Source: Elusimicrobiota bacterium (GTDB taxonomy: Bacteria; Elusimicrobiota; Elusimicrobia; UBA1565; UBA9628). Taken from it: DNA of 5,369 bases. The position numbers and the translations under genes are program-made. Every line of letters begins with the position of its first letter. The stretch's first letter is position 1. The notes below the pieces were generated by a model. It made no database searches. It had not been told where the DNA came from and saw only the letters and a program-made list of their open reading frames with translations. The DNA lies in the NCBI GenBank assembly GCA_028869495.1, contig JAGWRY010000044.1, forward strand, positions 1-5,369, given 5' to 3'. Shown piece after piece: positions 1-5,369 of this stretch.

Positions 1-317
1 GCGAAGGCCTTCGAGGTCTCGAGGCGGGCGGCCTCGCGCGAGGGGCCGAAGACGAGCGCGCCCGCCGCGCGGGCCGCGTCGGAGACGCCGGCCGCCAGCG
101 GCGCCTCGGGGCCGACGACGACCAGCTCGACGCCGTTGCCCTTTATAAAGGAGGCGACCGCGGCCGGGTCCAGCGCGTCGAGCGGGACGCGCTCGGCCAG
201 CTCCGCGATCGCGTCCGAGCCCGGCGCCGCCCACAGCTGGGTCAGCGCCGGGCTCTGCGCGAGCTTCCAGGCCAGCGCGTGCTCGCGTCCGCCGCCGCCG
301 AGGAGGAGGACCTTCAT
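1..317 (-). CDS. purD: Phosphoribosylamine-glycine ligase (GAR synthetase), N-terminal part, cut by window edge
   Basis: PurD joins 5-phosphoribosylamine and glycine with ATP to make glycinamide ribonucleotide, the second step of de novo purine synthesis, in the cytoplasm. The visible 105 residues read from the ATG at 317 back to base 1 and cover most of the N-terminal Rossmann-like domain. Residues 1-18 (MKVLLLGGGGREHALAWK) carry the GGGGREH signature of the family. Residues 66-78 (VVVGPEAPLAAGV) and 90-105 (FGPS...LETSKAF) match the other conserved N-domain blocks. The usual APGN motif reads APGS here (residues 31-34), a mild departure. The ATP-grasp domain lies outside the window, so the gene is truncated only by the window. 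No clear Shine-Dalgarno site precedes the start. It is transcribed away from the membrane protein gene. Identification is confident from the signatures. Confidence 0.93.
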   Translation of the reverse strand, partial: MKVLLLGGGGREHALAWKLAQSPALTQLWAAPGSDAIAELAERVPLDALDPAAVASFIKGNGVELVVVGPEAPLAAGVSDAARAAGALVFGPSREAARLETSKAF

Positions 318-364
318 CGCCCCGGATGATAGGAAATGTCATAGACTGTGCGCACCCCCAGCCC
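318..364. promoter_or_regulatory. Divergent intergenic region between purD and the membrane glycosyltransferase gene
   Basis: This 47-bp gap separates two divergently oriented genes and is much richer in A and T (326-347) than its surroundings, so it is the natural place for promoters. On the minus strand TATCAT (bases 331 to 326) matches the -10 consensus at five of six positions. The hexamer 17 bp upstream (TGCGCA) is a poor -35. If that -10 is real, the purD transcript would start almost at its ATG, consistent with the missing Shine-Dalgarno site. On the plus strand only a weak TAGACT (342-347) is seen. An 8-bp perfect palindrome, GTGCGCAC, lies at 348-355. Function is inferred from position and composition only. 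Confidence 0.35.
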
Positions 365-2191
365 ATGACCGGAGCGTCCAGCCGCCGCGAGCCGTCCGCC
401 GTTCGCAGCGCCGGCGCGCCGCCCGCGCTCTTCCGCTTCCTTCCTCCGGCGGCGCTCCTGCTCCTCGGCGCCGCGTTCGGGCTCTGGGGCCTGCGCTGGG
501 GTCTGCCCGGACCGGCGCGCTGGCGGGCCTTCCCGCCGTCCTACCGCGCCTCCCCGGCCGAGGCGCAAAAGATGGCCGACGACTGGCGCGCCCTGTATCG
601 GAAGATCCGCGCCGCCCATCGCGCGATGGGGAAGGAGCCGGCCACCTACGCGCGGGACGTCGTCGAGATCCCGGCGGGCTGGACGCGCATCCCGGCCCCG
701 CTCCTCGACTCGTACCGCTCCCTGCTGACCCAGTCGACCAACCCGGACGAGAAGAAGTCGTTCATCATCCTGTCGCAGATGCGGCCGTGGAAGCTCGACT
801 TCAACATCCTCTACATCGAGTACGCGGGCGGCTACATCTACCCGCTCGGCGCGTTCCTGTACCTCGGCGCGAAGCTCGCGGGCGCGCCGCTGACGCCCGA
901 CCTCGCCTACTACCTGCTCCATCCGGCGAGCATGGGGCGTCTCTACCTGCTCGGGCGGCTGTTCATCGTCCTGACGCTGCTCGCCTCGCTCCTGCTGATC
1001 TACGACCTCGGCCGCCGCCTGTCCGGACCGTCGACGGGGTTCCTCGCGGCCCTCTTCTTCCTCCTCTGCCCGGTCGTGGCCGTCTACTCGCACATCCTGA
1101 AGCCGCATTTCTACGTCGTGCTCTGGACGCTGGGCGTCCTGCGCTGGTCCGAGCTGATCCGCTCCCGCGGCGAGCGGCGGGACTACCTCCTCGCGGGCGC
1201 CTTCCTGGGCATGGCGGCCGGGTCGGAGCTGGACATGGCCGTCTTCGCCTGCGTCCCGCTCCTGGCCTGGGGGCTGCGCCGGAGGCGGGAAAAACCGCTC
1301 GGTCGTCCGCCGCTGCGCCCCCTGCTCGAGTGCTTCGCCGCGGCCGCCGCGGTCTGGCTGGCCGCCAACCCGACGCTCCTGCTCGCCTCCCGCCGCTTCC
1401 TCCACAACCTCGTCTTCGTCTTCACCTGGGGCGGCTCCGGCCATCGCAGCACCCATTACGGGGCCGCGCTGGCCGCCGTCGGCCGGGCCTTCGTCCCGGG
1501 GATGGGGCCGCTGCTCCTGCCGCTCGCCGCGGCGGGCCTGGCCGCGGCCTGGCTCGGCGACGAGGACGGCCCGCGCCTGCTCGCGACGGCCGCGGCGGTC
1601 TGCTTCGCGGCGCTCTTCGTCGGCCTCTGCGCGCTCTGGGGCTTCCAGAGCGACTCGGGCGCGCTGAGGTTCTACTGCCCGATCGTCGCGCCGCTCTGCC
1701 TGCTGGCGGCCTGGCTCCTGCACCGGCCGCGCGTGCCGCGCGCCGCGCGCGGGCTGGCCGCGGCGGCGGTCGTCGCGACGAGCGGCCTCGGCAGTCTCGT
1801 CTATCTGCGCAACATGAGCCTGGAGTCCGGCCCCCGCGCGACGAAGAGCCTGGCCGCGGACTGGATCGAGGCGAACGTCGCCCCCGGCGCGAGCATCGGG
1901 CTGACGCGCTACCCGGAGCCGGCCCACACGCCGCCGTTCCGTTACGACCTCTACCGCCTCGTCGTCTTCCCGAAGCCGTCGATGCTGGCGCCGTCGCGCG
2001 AGCCGGAGTACGTCGTCGTCGACTCGCAGGCCGACGCCTTCGTCGCGCCCTGGGCCGCGGGCCGCTACCGGCTCGTGAAGTCCTTCCGGCCCTGGCGCGC
2101 GGCCTGGGCGCGCGTCGCGGACGACTCTTTCTTCGCGAACACCGGGATCTTCATCTATCGGCGGGAGGCCCCGGCGCCGCGCAAGAGCTAG
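365..2191 (+). CDS. Polytopic membrane protein, GT39-like (GT-C fold) glycosyltransferase
   Basis: The 608-residue product resembles GT-C glycosyltransferases of the GT39/ArnT type, which move a sugar from a lipid carrier to an acceptor on the outer face of the inner membrane. The first membrane segment (about residues 22-41) runs into WGLRWGLPG, the usual end of TM1 in this group. NPDE at 126-129, then LDFN (144-147) and YIYPLGA (157-163), resemble the family's first-loop hPDE...DFNP...LYPYL pattern. Further hydrophobic segments lie near 191-213, 223-241, 248-262, 274-302, 320-342, 379-398, 404-427, 434-455 and 462-483. The C-terminal 125 residues look soluble and begin with a block (about 495-508) typical of GT39 tails (WIEANVAPGASIG). 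The ATG at 365 is chosen because the frame's other ATG, at 326, would leave only 8 bp to purD. Neither start has a good Shine-Dalgarno site. The sugar and acceptor are unknown, and no partner gene is nearby. Confidence 0.68.
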   Translation: MTGASSRREPSAVRSAGAPPALFRFLPPAALLLLGAAFGLWGLRWGLPGPARWRAFPPSYRASPAEAQKMADDWRALYRKIRAAHRAMGKEPATYARDVVEIPAGWTRIPAPLLDSYRSLLTQSTNPDEKKSFIILSQMRPWKLDFNILYIEYAGGYIYPLGAFLYLGAKLAGAPLTPDLAYYLLHPASMGRLYLLGRLFIVLTLLASLLLIYDLGRRLSGPSTGFLAALFFLLCPVVAVYSHILKPHFYVVLWTLGVLRWSELIRSRGERRDYLLAGAFLGMAAGSELDMAVFACVPLLAWGLRRRREKPLGRPPLRPLLECFAAAAAVWLAANPTLLLASRRFLHNLVFVFTWGGSGHRSTHYGAALAAVGRAFVPGMGPLLLPLAAAGLAAAWLGDEDGPRLLATAAAVCFAALFVGLCALWGFQSDSGALRFYCPIVAPLCLLAAWLLHRPRVPRAARGLAAAAVVATSGLGSLVYLRNMSLESGPRATKSLAADWIEANVAPGASIGLTRYPEPAHTPPFRYDLYRLVVFPKPSMLAPSREPEYVVVDSQADAFVAPWAAGRYRLVKSFRPWRAAWARVADDSFFANTGIFIYRREAPAPRKS

Positions 2192-2194
2192 AAT
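2189..2194 (+). promoter_or_regulatory. Possible -10 element ahead of gnd
   Basis: TAGAAT overlaps the stop codon of the membrane protein gene and matches TATAAT at five of six positions. It would place a transcript start about 20-30 bases ahead of gnd. No acceptable -35 lies 17 bp upstream, where the sequence is AGGCCC. The 35-bp gap also allows read-through from the upstream gene, so this is only a candidate. Confidence 0.2.
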
Positions 2195-2212
2195 GCGTTG
2201 ACCCTCGTTCTC

Positions 2213-2218
2213 AGGAGG
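2213..2218 (+). promoter_or_regulatory. Shine-Dalgarno site of gnd
   Basis: A perfect AGGAGG lies 8 bases ahead of the ATG at 2227. It decides the start of gnd, because this reading frame stays open for about 2 kb upstream and length alone would mislead. It is the strongest ribosome binding site in the window, fitting the first gene of a translationally coupled set. Confidence 0.85.
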
Positions 2219-2226
2219 CGTGCCAC

Positions 2227-3249
2227 ATGCAGCTCGGGATGATCGGTTTGGGACGGATGGGCGCGGACATGTCGCGCCGGCTCGCGGCGGCCGGGCATCA
2301 GGTCGTCGCCTACGACGCGAATCCCGCCGCCGCGAAGGCCCTGACGGGCCCCGGCATCGAGGCGGCCTCCTCGCTGAAGGACCTGGCCGCCAAGCTCGCC
2401 GCGCCGCGGGCGGTCTGGGTGATGGTGCCGGCCGCGGTCGCGGGCAAGGTCCTCGGCGAGGCCGCCGCGGTCTTGGAAAAGGGCGACGTCGTCGTCGACG
2501 GCGGCAACAGCTACTACCGCGACGACCTGGCGCGCGCGAAGGCGCTGGGGGAAAAGGGGATCTTCCACGTGGACTGCGGGACCAGCGGCGGGGTGTTCGG
2601 CCGCGAGCGCGGCTACTGCCTGATGATCGGCGGCGCGGACGAGGCCGTCAAGCGCCTGACGCCCGTCTTCAAGAGCCTGGCGCCGGGCGCCGGGAACGCG
2701 CCACGCACGCCGGGACGCGGCGGCGAGCCGGAGCCGGCCGAGCAGGGCTGGCTGCACTGCGGCCCCAGCGGCGCCGGGCACTTCGTGAAGATGGTGCACA
2801 ACGGGATCGAGTACGGGATCATGGCGGCCTACGCCGAGGGCCTGAACATCCTGAAGGGCGCCGATGCGGGCCTGCGCCCGCGCGACCAGGACGCCGAGAC
2901 CGCGCCCCTGCGCGACCCCGACGCCTACCGTTACGAGCTCGACGTCGCGAAGGTCGCCGAGGTCTGGCGCCGCGGCAGCGTGATCTCGTCGTGGCTCCTG
3001 GACCTGACGGCCGCCGCGCTGGCCGCCGACCCGGAGCTGTCCGGCTTCGGCGGGCGCGTGTCGGACTCCGGCGAGGGGCGCTGGACGGCGCTGGCCGCCG
3101 TCGACGAAGGCGTGCCCGCGCCGGTGCTGACCGCGGCGCTCTTCGAGCGCTTCTCGTCGCGCGGCGCGGACGGCTACGCGGACAGGCTTCTCTCGGCGAT
3201 GCGCAAGGAGTTCGGCGGGCACGACGAGAAGAAGGGGGGCGCCCGATGA
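2227..3249 (+). CDS. gnd: 6-phosphogluconate dehydrogenase, decarboxylating, short GndA/YqeC type
   Basis: This 340-residue cytoplasmic enzyme oxidises and decarboxylates 6-phosphogluconate to ribulose 5-phosphate, the last oxidative pentose phosphate step. The Rossmann motif GLGRMG is at 7-12. The second strand ends in Asp30 (VVAYDAN). VWVMVP is at 63-68 and GGNS at 92-95. The substrate loop GTSGGVFGRERGY is at 118-130. The catalytic block HFVKMVHNGIEYG (185-197) contains Lys188, His191, Asn192 and Glu195, corresponding to the general base, neighbouring substrate ligands and general acid in characterised enzymes. The roughly 470-residue form has a C-terminal tail reaching the partner subunit; this protein lacks it, as the short class does, so it is not truncated. 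Asp30 suggests NAD+ preference (inference). The stop overlaps the zwf start as ATGA. Confidence 0.93.
   Translation: MQLGMIGLGRMGADMSRRLAAAGHQVVAYDANPAAAKALTGPGIEAASSLKDLAAKLAAPRAVWVMVPAAVAGKVLGEAAAVLEKGDVVVDGGNSYYRDDLARAKALGEKGIFHVDCGTSGGVFGRERGYCLMIGGADEAVKRLTPVFKSLAPGAGNAPRTPGRGGEPEPAEQGWLHCGPSGAGHFVKMVHNGIEYGIMAAYAEGLNILKGADAGLRPRDQDAETAPLRDPDAYRYELDVAKVAEVWRRGSVISSWLLDLTAAALAADPELSGFGGRVSDSGEGRWTALAAVDEGVPAPVLTAALFERFSSRGADGYADRLLSAMRKEFGGHDEKKGGAR
3232..3239 (+). promoter_or_regulatory. Shine-Dalgarno site of zwf, inside the end of gnd
   Basis: AAGGGGGG lies within the last codons of gnd (Lys-Gly-Gly), 6 bases ahead of the ATG at 3246. Together with the ATGA overlap this suggests that ribosomes ending gnd restart on zwf. 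Confidence 0.6.
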
Positions 3250-4652
3250 ACGGCCTGCCCGCCGCGGCGGCGTCGGACGCGCTCGTCGTCTTCGGCGCGA
3301 CCGGGGACCTCGCGCACAAGAAGATCCTGCCGTCGCTGTACGCGATGGAGGCGCGCGGCGGCCTGAAGGTCCCGGTCGTCGGCGTCGCCTTCTCCGGGCT
3401 GACGCCCGAGAAGTTCCGCGCGCTGGCCGCGGCCAGCGTCAGGAAGGCGGGCAAGACCCGGCCGGCGGTCCTCAAGCGCCTCCTCGCGCGCCTGCGCTAC
3501 GTGGACGGCGACTACCGGGACGCGTCGACCTTCCGCGCGCTCAAGGAGGCGCTGGGCGGCGCGAAGAGCCCGGCGTTCTACCTGGCGATCCACCCGTCGT
3601 TCTTTTCGACCGTCATCGAGGCGCTGGGCGCCGCCGGGCTCGCGAAGGGCGCGCGCGTGATCGTCGAGAAGCCGTTCGGGCGCGACCTGGACTCGGCGCG
3701 GCGCCTGAACGCGGCCGCCCACTCGGTCTTCCCGGAGAGCTCGATTTACCGCATCGACCACTTCCTCGGCAAGGAGGCGATCGAGAACATCCTCTACTTC
3801 CGCTTCGCGAACTCCTTCCTCGAGCCGATCTGGAACCGCAACCACGTCGCCGACGTGCAGATCGTCCTGTCGGAGAGCTTCGGCGTCGAGGGGCGCGGCG
3901 CGTTCTACGACGGGGTCGGGACCCTGCGCGACGTGATCCAGAACCATCTGTTCCAGATCGTCGCCCTGCTCGCGATGGAGCCGCCGTCGGGCAAGACGGT
4001 CGAGGCCCAGCGCAACGAGAAGGCGAAGGTCTTCCAGGCGATGCGCGAGATCCGGCCCGAGGACGTCGTGCGCGGCCAGTACGCCGGCTACCGGAAGGAG
4101 CCCGGGGTCGCGAGGGCGTCCGACACCGAGACCTACTGCGCGCTGAAGCTGCACGTCGACACTTGGCGCTGGGCCGGCGTGCCGTGGTACCTGCGCTCGG
4201 GCAAGCGCCTGCCCGTCGACGCGGCCGAGATCGTCGTGCACCTGAAGCCGCCGCCGCAGAGGCTCTTCGCCGACCATCCGTCGCTCCTGGGGCGCTCGAA
4301 CTACCTGCGCTTCCGCCTGGCGCCGTGCCCCGCGATCGCGATCGCCGCGCGCGTCAAGCGCAGCGGCGAGGCCTTCGTCGGCGAGCGCAAGGAGCTCTAC
4401 CTGCTGAACGCCCGCGCCGGGGAGGAGAGCGCCTACGAGCGCCTGCTCGGCGACGCGATGGCCGGGAACGGCGCGCTCTTCACGCGCCAGGACGCGGTCG
4501 AGGCCGCCTGGTCGGCGCTCTCGACCGTCCTGAGGAGGCACGGCCCCGCGCGCCCGTACGCGTCCGGCACCTGGGGCCCGCCGGAGGCCGACGCGCTCGT
4601 CGCGGCCGACGGGGGCTGGCACAACCCGGAGCCGGCGAAGGGGGCGCGATGA
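3246..4652 (+). CDS. zwf: Glucose-6-phosphate dehydrogenase
   Basis: Zwf oxidises glucose 6-phosphate to 6-phosphoglucono-1,5-lactone, the entry step of the oxidative pentose phosphate pathway, in the cytoplasm. The 468-residue length is slightly below the usual 480-500. The N-terminal nucleotide domain has GATGDLAHKK at 17-26 and EKPFG at 141-145. The family signature RIDHFLGKE is at 169-177, with His172 as a phosphate ligand. DVIQNH at 229-234 supplies His234, the expected catalytic base (His240 in the Leuconostoc enzyme). The late block WAGVPWYLRSGKRLP, about residues 305-320, is also conserved. After strand two the protein reads GVAFSG (46-51), with Phe49 where the Leuconostoc enzyme has Arg46, a contact to the NADP+ 2'-phosphate, so NAD+ use is possible (inference). 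The start overlaps the gnd stop, and the stop overlaps the glucokinase start, both as ATGA. Identification is very secure. Confidence 0.97.
   Translation: MNGLPAAAASDALVVFGATGDLAHKKILPSLYAMEARGGLKVPVVGVAFSGLTPEKFRALAAASVRKAGKTRPAVLKRLLARLRYVDGDYRDASTFRALKEALGGAKSPAFYLAIHPSFFSTVIEALGAAGLAKGARVIVEKPFGRDLDSARRLNAAAHSVFPESSIYRIDHFLGKEAIENILYFRFANSFLEPIWNRNHVADVQIVLSESFGVEGRGAFYDGVGTLRDVIQNHLFQIVALLAMEPPSGKTVEAQRNEKAKVFQAMREIRPEDVVRGQYAGYRKEPGVARASDTETYCALKLHVDTWRWAGVPWYLRSGKRLPVDAAEIVVHLKPPPQRLFADHPSLLGRSNYLRFRLAPCPAIAIAARVKRSGEAFVGERKELYLLNARAGEESAYERLLGDAMAGNGALFTRQDAVEAAWSALSTVLRRHGPARPYASGTWGPPEADALVAADGGWHNPEPAKGAR
4638..4644 (+). promoter_or_regulatory. Shine-Dalgarno site of the glucokinase gene, inside the end of zwf
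   Basis: AAGGGGG lies in the last codons of zwf (Lys-Gly), 4 bases ahead of the ATG at 4649. The spacing is short but usable. The site repeats the design of the gnd-zwf junction and supports this start over the much longer open frame that extends upstream to 4163. Confidence 0.5.
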
Positions 4653-5317
4653 GCGCGGCGAACGGCGCGATCCTCGTCGTCGACGTCGGCGGCTCGCACG
4701 TGAAGGCCGCGCTGAGCGGCCGTCAGGGGCGGGTCAAGCTCCCGTCCGGCCCGCGGCTGACCGCGGCCGAGATGGTCCGAGGCGTCCGCCGCGCGACCGG
4801 GGACTGGGGCTACGCGCGCGTGACGATCGGCTACCCCGGGCCCGTCGCCGGCGGCCGCCCCCTGCACGAGCCCGCGAACCTCGGCCGGGGCTGGGTCGGC
4901 TTCGACTTCCGCGCGGCCTTCGCGCGGCCGGTCAAGGTGATCAACGACGCGGCGATGCAGGCCCTGGGCAGCTACAAGACCGGGCGCATGCTATTCCTGG
5001 GGCTGGGCACGGGGCTGGGCACCGCGATGGTCGTCGACGGGATCCTCGAGCCGATGGAGCTGTCGCACCTGCCCTACAAGAAGGGGCGCACGTACGAGGA
5101 CTACCTCGGCCGGCGCGGTCTCGACCGGCGCGGCAAGAAGAAGTGGCGGCGCTCGGTCTTCGAGGTCGCCGCGCGCCTGAAGGCCGCTCTCGAGGCCGAC
5201 GAGGTCGTGCTCGGCGGGGGCAACGCGAAGAAGCTCGGCGGCCTGCCGACCGGCTACCGCCTGGGCGGAAACGAGCTCGCCTTCCGCGGCGGGGTCCTCC
5301 TGTGGGAACGGGACTAG
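4649..5317 (+). CDS. ROK-family glucokinase, polyphosphate-glucokinase-like
   Basis: This 222-residue cytoplasmic sugar kinase most likely phosphorylates glucose to glucose 6-phosphate, the substrate of Zwf encoded just upstream. The ROK phosphate-1 motif DVGGSHVK is at 12-19. GYPGPV (61-66) and the ANLGRGWVG stretch (76-84) resemble mycobacterial polyphosphate glucokinase (PPGK). Asn99-Asp100 (VINDAAMQA) gives the catalytic Asp, and LGLGTGLGTA (117-126) is phosphate-2. ELSH (137-140) stands where the family has E-x-G-H. VVLGGGNAKK (186-195) is the late glycine motif. The cysteine-rich zinc motif of typical ROK glucokinases and NagC is absent, as in PPGK. Residues 144-168 are strikingly basic (12 Lys/Arg in 25). 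The protein is shorter than the usual 250 or so. Polyphosphate as donor is plausible but unproven; an ATP-dependent sugar kinase is the alternative. Confidence 0.82.
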   Translation: MSAANGAILVVDVGGSHVKAALSGRQGRVKLPSGPRLTAAEMVRGVRRATGDWGYARVTIGYPGPVAGGRPLHEPANLGRGWVGFDFRAAFARPVKVINDAAMQALGSYKTGRMLFLGLGTGLGTAMVVDGILEPMELSHLPYKKGRTYEDYLGRRGLDRRGKKKWRRSVFEVAARLKAALEADEVVLGGGNAKKLGGLPTGYRLGGNELAFRGGVLLWERD

Positions 5318-5369
5318 CCGGGCGCCTGCGCGTCGCCGCCGGCCCGGCGGCGCTCGCGCGCGAGGCCGC
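5302..5369 (+). CDS. Probable start of 6-phosphogluconolactonase, cut by window edge
   Basis: A frame opening with GTG at 5302 runs to the window end without a stop and overlaps the last 16 bases of the glucokinase gene. Its 22 visible residues (MGTGLAGRLRVAAGPAALAR, then E, A) have the form of a Pgl/DevB N-terminus: a short strand (RLRVA) followed by an alanine-rich helix with the pattern ALAREA. Pgl hydrolyses 6-phosphoglucono-lactone, the one step missing between the upstream zwf and gnd products. The call therefore rests on weak sequence resemblance plus strong context. No strong ribosome binding site is visible; GGGG at 5291-5294 is the nearest purine run. A different pathway gene is possible. 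Confidence 0.5.
   Translation, partial: MGTGLAGRLRVAAGPAALAREA

Noticed and set aside
141..154. CTTTATAAAG palindrome followed by GAGG, resembling a plus-strand promoter or ribosome binding site
   Set aside because: It lies within purD and encodes Phe-Ile-Lys on the minus strand. No plausible plus-strand gene follows. The rare ATA codon is a curiosity only.
314..1927. Long minus-strand ORF of 537 codons opposite the membrane protein gene
   Set aside because: Arg/Glu/Gln-rich composition without any motif is typical of antisense frames in very GC-rich genes. The plus strand has clear membrane segments and GT39-like motifs.
136..2226. An open reading frame running upstream from gnd in the same frame, giving a possible 1037-residue protein
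   Set aside because: The upstream 697 residues are low-complexity Arg/Pro/Ala translation of the antisense of purD and of another frame of the membrane protein gene. The perfect AGGAGG and the family N-terminus fix the gnd start at 2227.
2198..2226. TTGACC as a -35 element ahead of gnd
   Set aside because: The sequence 17 bp downstream (TGCCAC) is not a -10, and the transcript would start inside the gnd coding region.
2689..2751. Apparent proline/glycine-rich insertion in Gnd (about residues 155-175)
   Set aside because: From memory, a similar PRTPGR-containing loop before the GxLHCGPxGAGHF block is common in short GndA-type enzymes, so it is not a lesion or frameshift.
3174..4622. Long minus-strand ORF of 482 codons opposite zwf
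   Set aside because: It is the antisense of an unmistakable G6PDH and has no recognisable domain of its own.
4163..4648. Upstream extension of the glucokinase frame
   Set aside because: It lies inside zwf in another frame and is Arg/Ala-rich without motifs. The ROK phosphate-1 motif sits directly after the ATG at 4649, as expected for a full-length N-terminus.
5335..5351. Perfect GC-rich inverted repeat (two 8-base arms around one base) after the glucokinase stop, as a terminator
   Set aside because: There is no T-run after it and almost no loop, and it falls inside the open frame of the probable next gene. Such palindromes arise easily at this GC content.

Overview
The window is very GC-rich (third codon positions almost always G or C) and densely packed on the plus strand, with one partial gene on the minus strand. 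It is clearly bacterial chromosomal DNA with housekeeping content. There are no RNA genes, insertion sequences, phage genes or CRISPR repeats. The combination of a short GndA-type 6-phosphogluconate dehydrogenase, a ROK/polyphosphate-type glucokinase and a GT39-like membrane protein fits several high-GC phyla (for example Elusimicrobiota or Myxococcota). I cannot fix the taxon from sequence alone.

Layout. Positions 1-317 (minus) hold the first 105 residues of PurD (purine biosynthesis), cut by the window edge. A 47-bp gap, the only AT-richer stretch between genes, separates it from a divergent plus-strand gene at 365-2191. That gene encodes a polytopic membrane protein of about 608 residues that looks like a lipid-linked-sugar glycosyltransferase (GT-C fold, GT39-like). 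After 35 bp with a strong Shine-Dalgarno site comes a compact set: gnd (2227-3249), zwf (3246-4652) and a ROK glucokinase (4649-5317). These are joined by two ATGA stop/start overlaps. The last 68 bases appear to be the start of a fourth member, probably 6-phosphogluconolactonase (pgl), overlapping the end of the glucokinase gene.

Function. Read together, 2227-5369 encodes a route from free glucose to ribulose 5-phosphate. Glucokinase makes glucose 6-phosphate, Zwf oxidises it to 6-phosphoglucono-lactone, the putative Pgl hydrolyses the lactone, and Gnd decarboxylates 6-phosphogluconate. All active-site motifs that can be checked by eye are intact. The main points of interest are residues in both dehydrogenases that suggest NAD+ rather than NADP+ use, a very basic segment in the PPGK-like glucokinase that hints at polyphosphate as phosphoryl donor, and the repeated design of the two coupled gene junctions. 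I see no convincingly new biological system; this is mostly an ordinary metabolic region.
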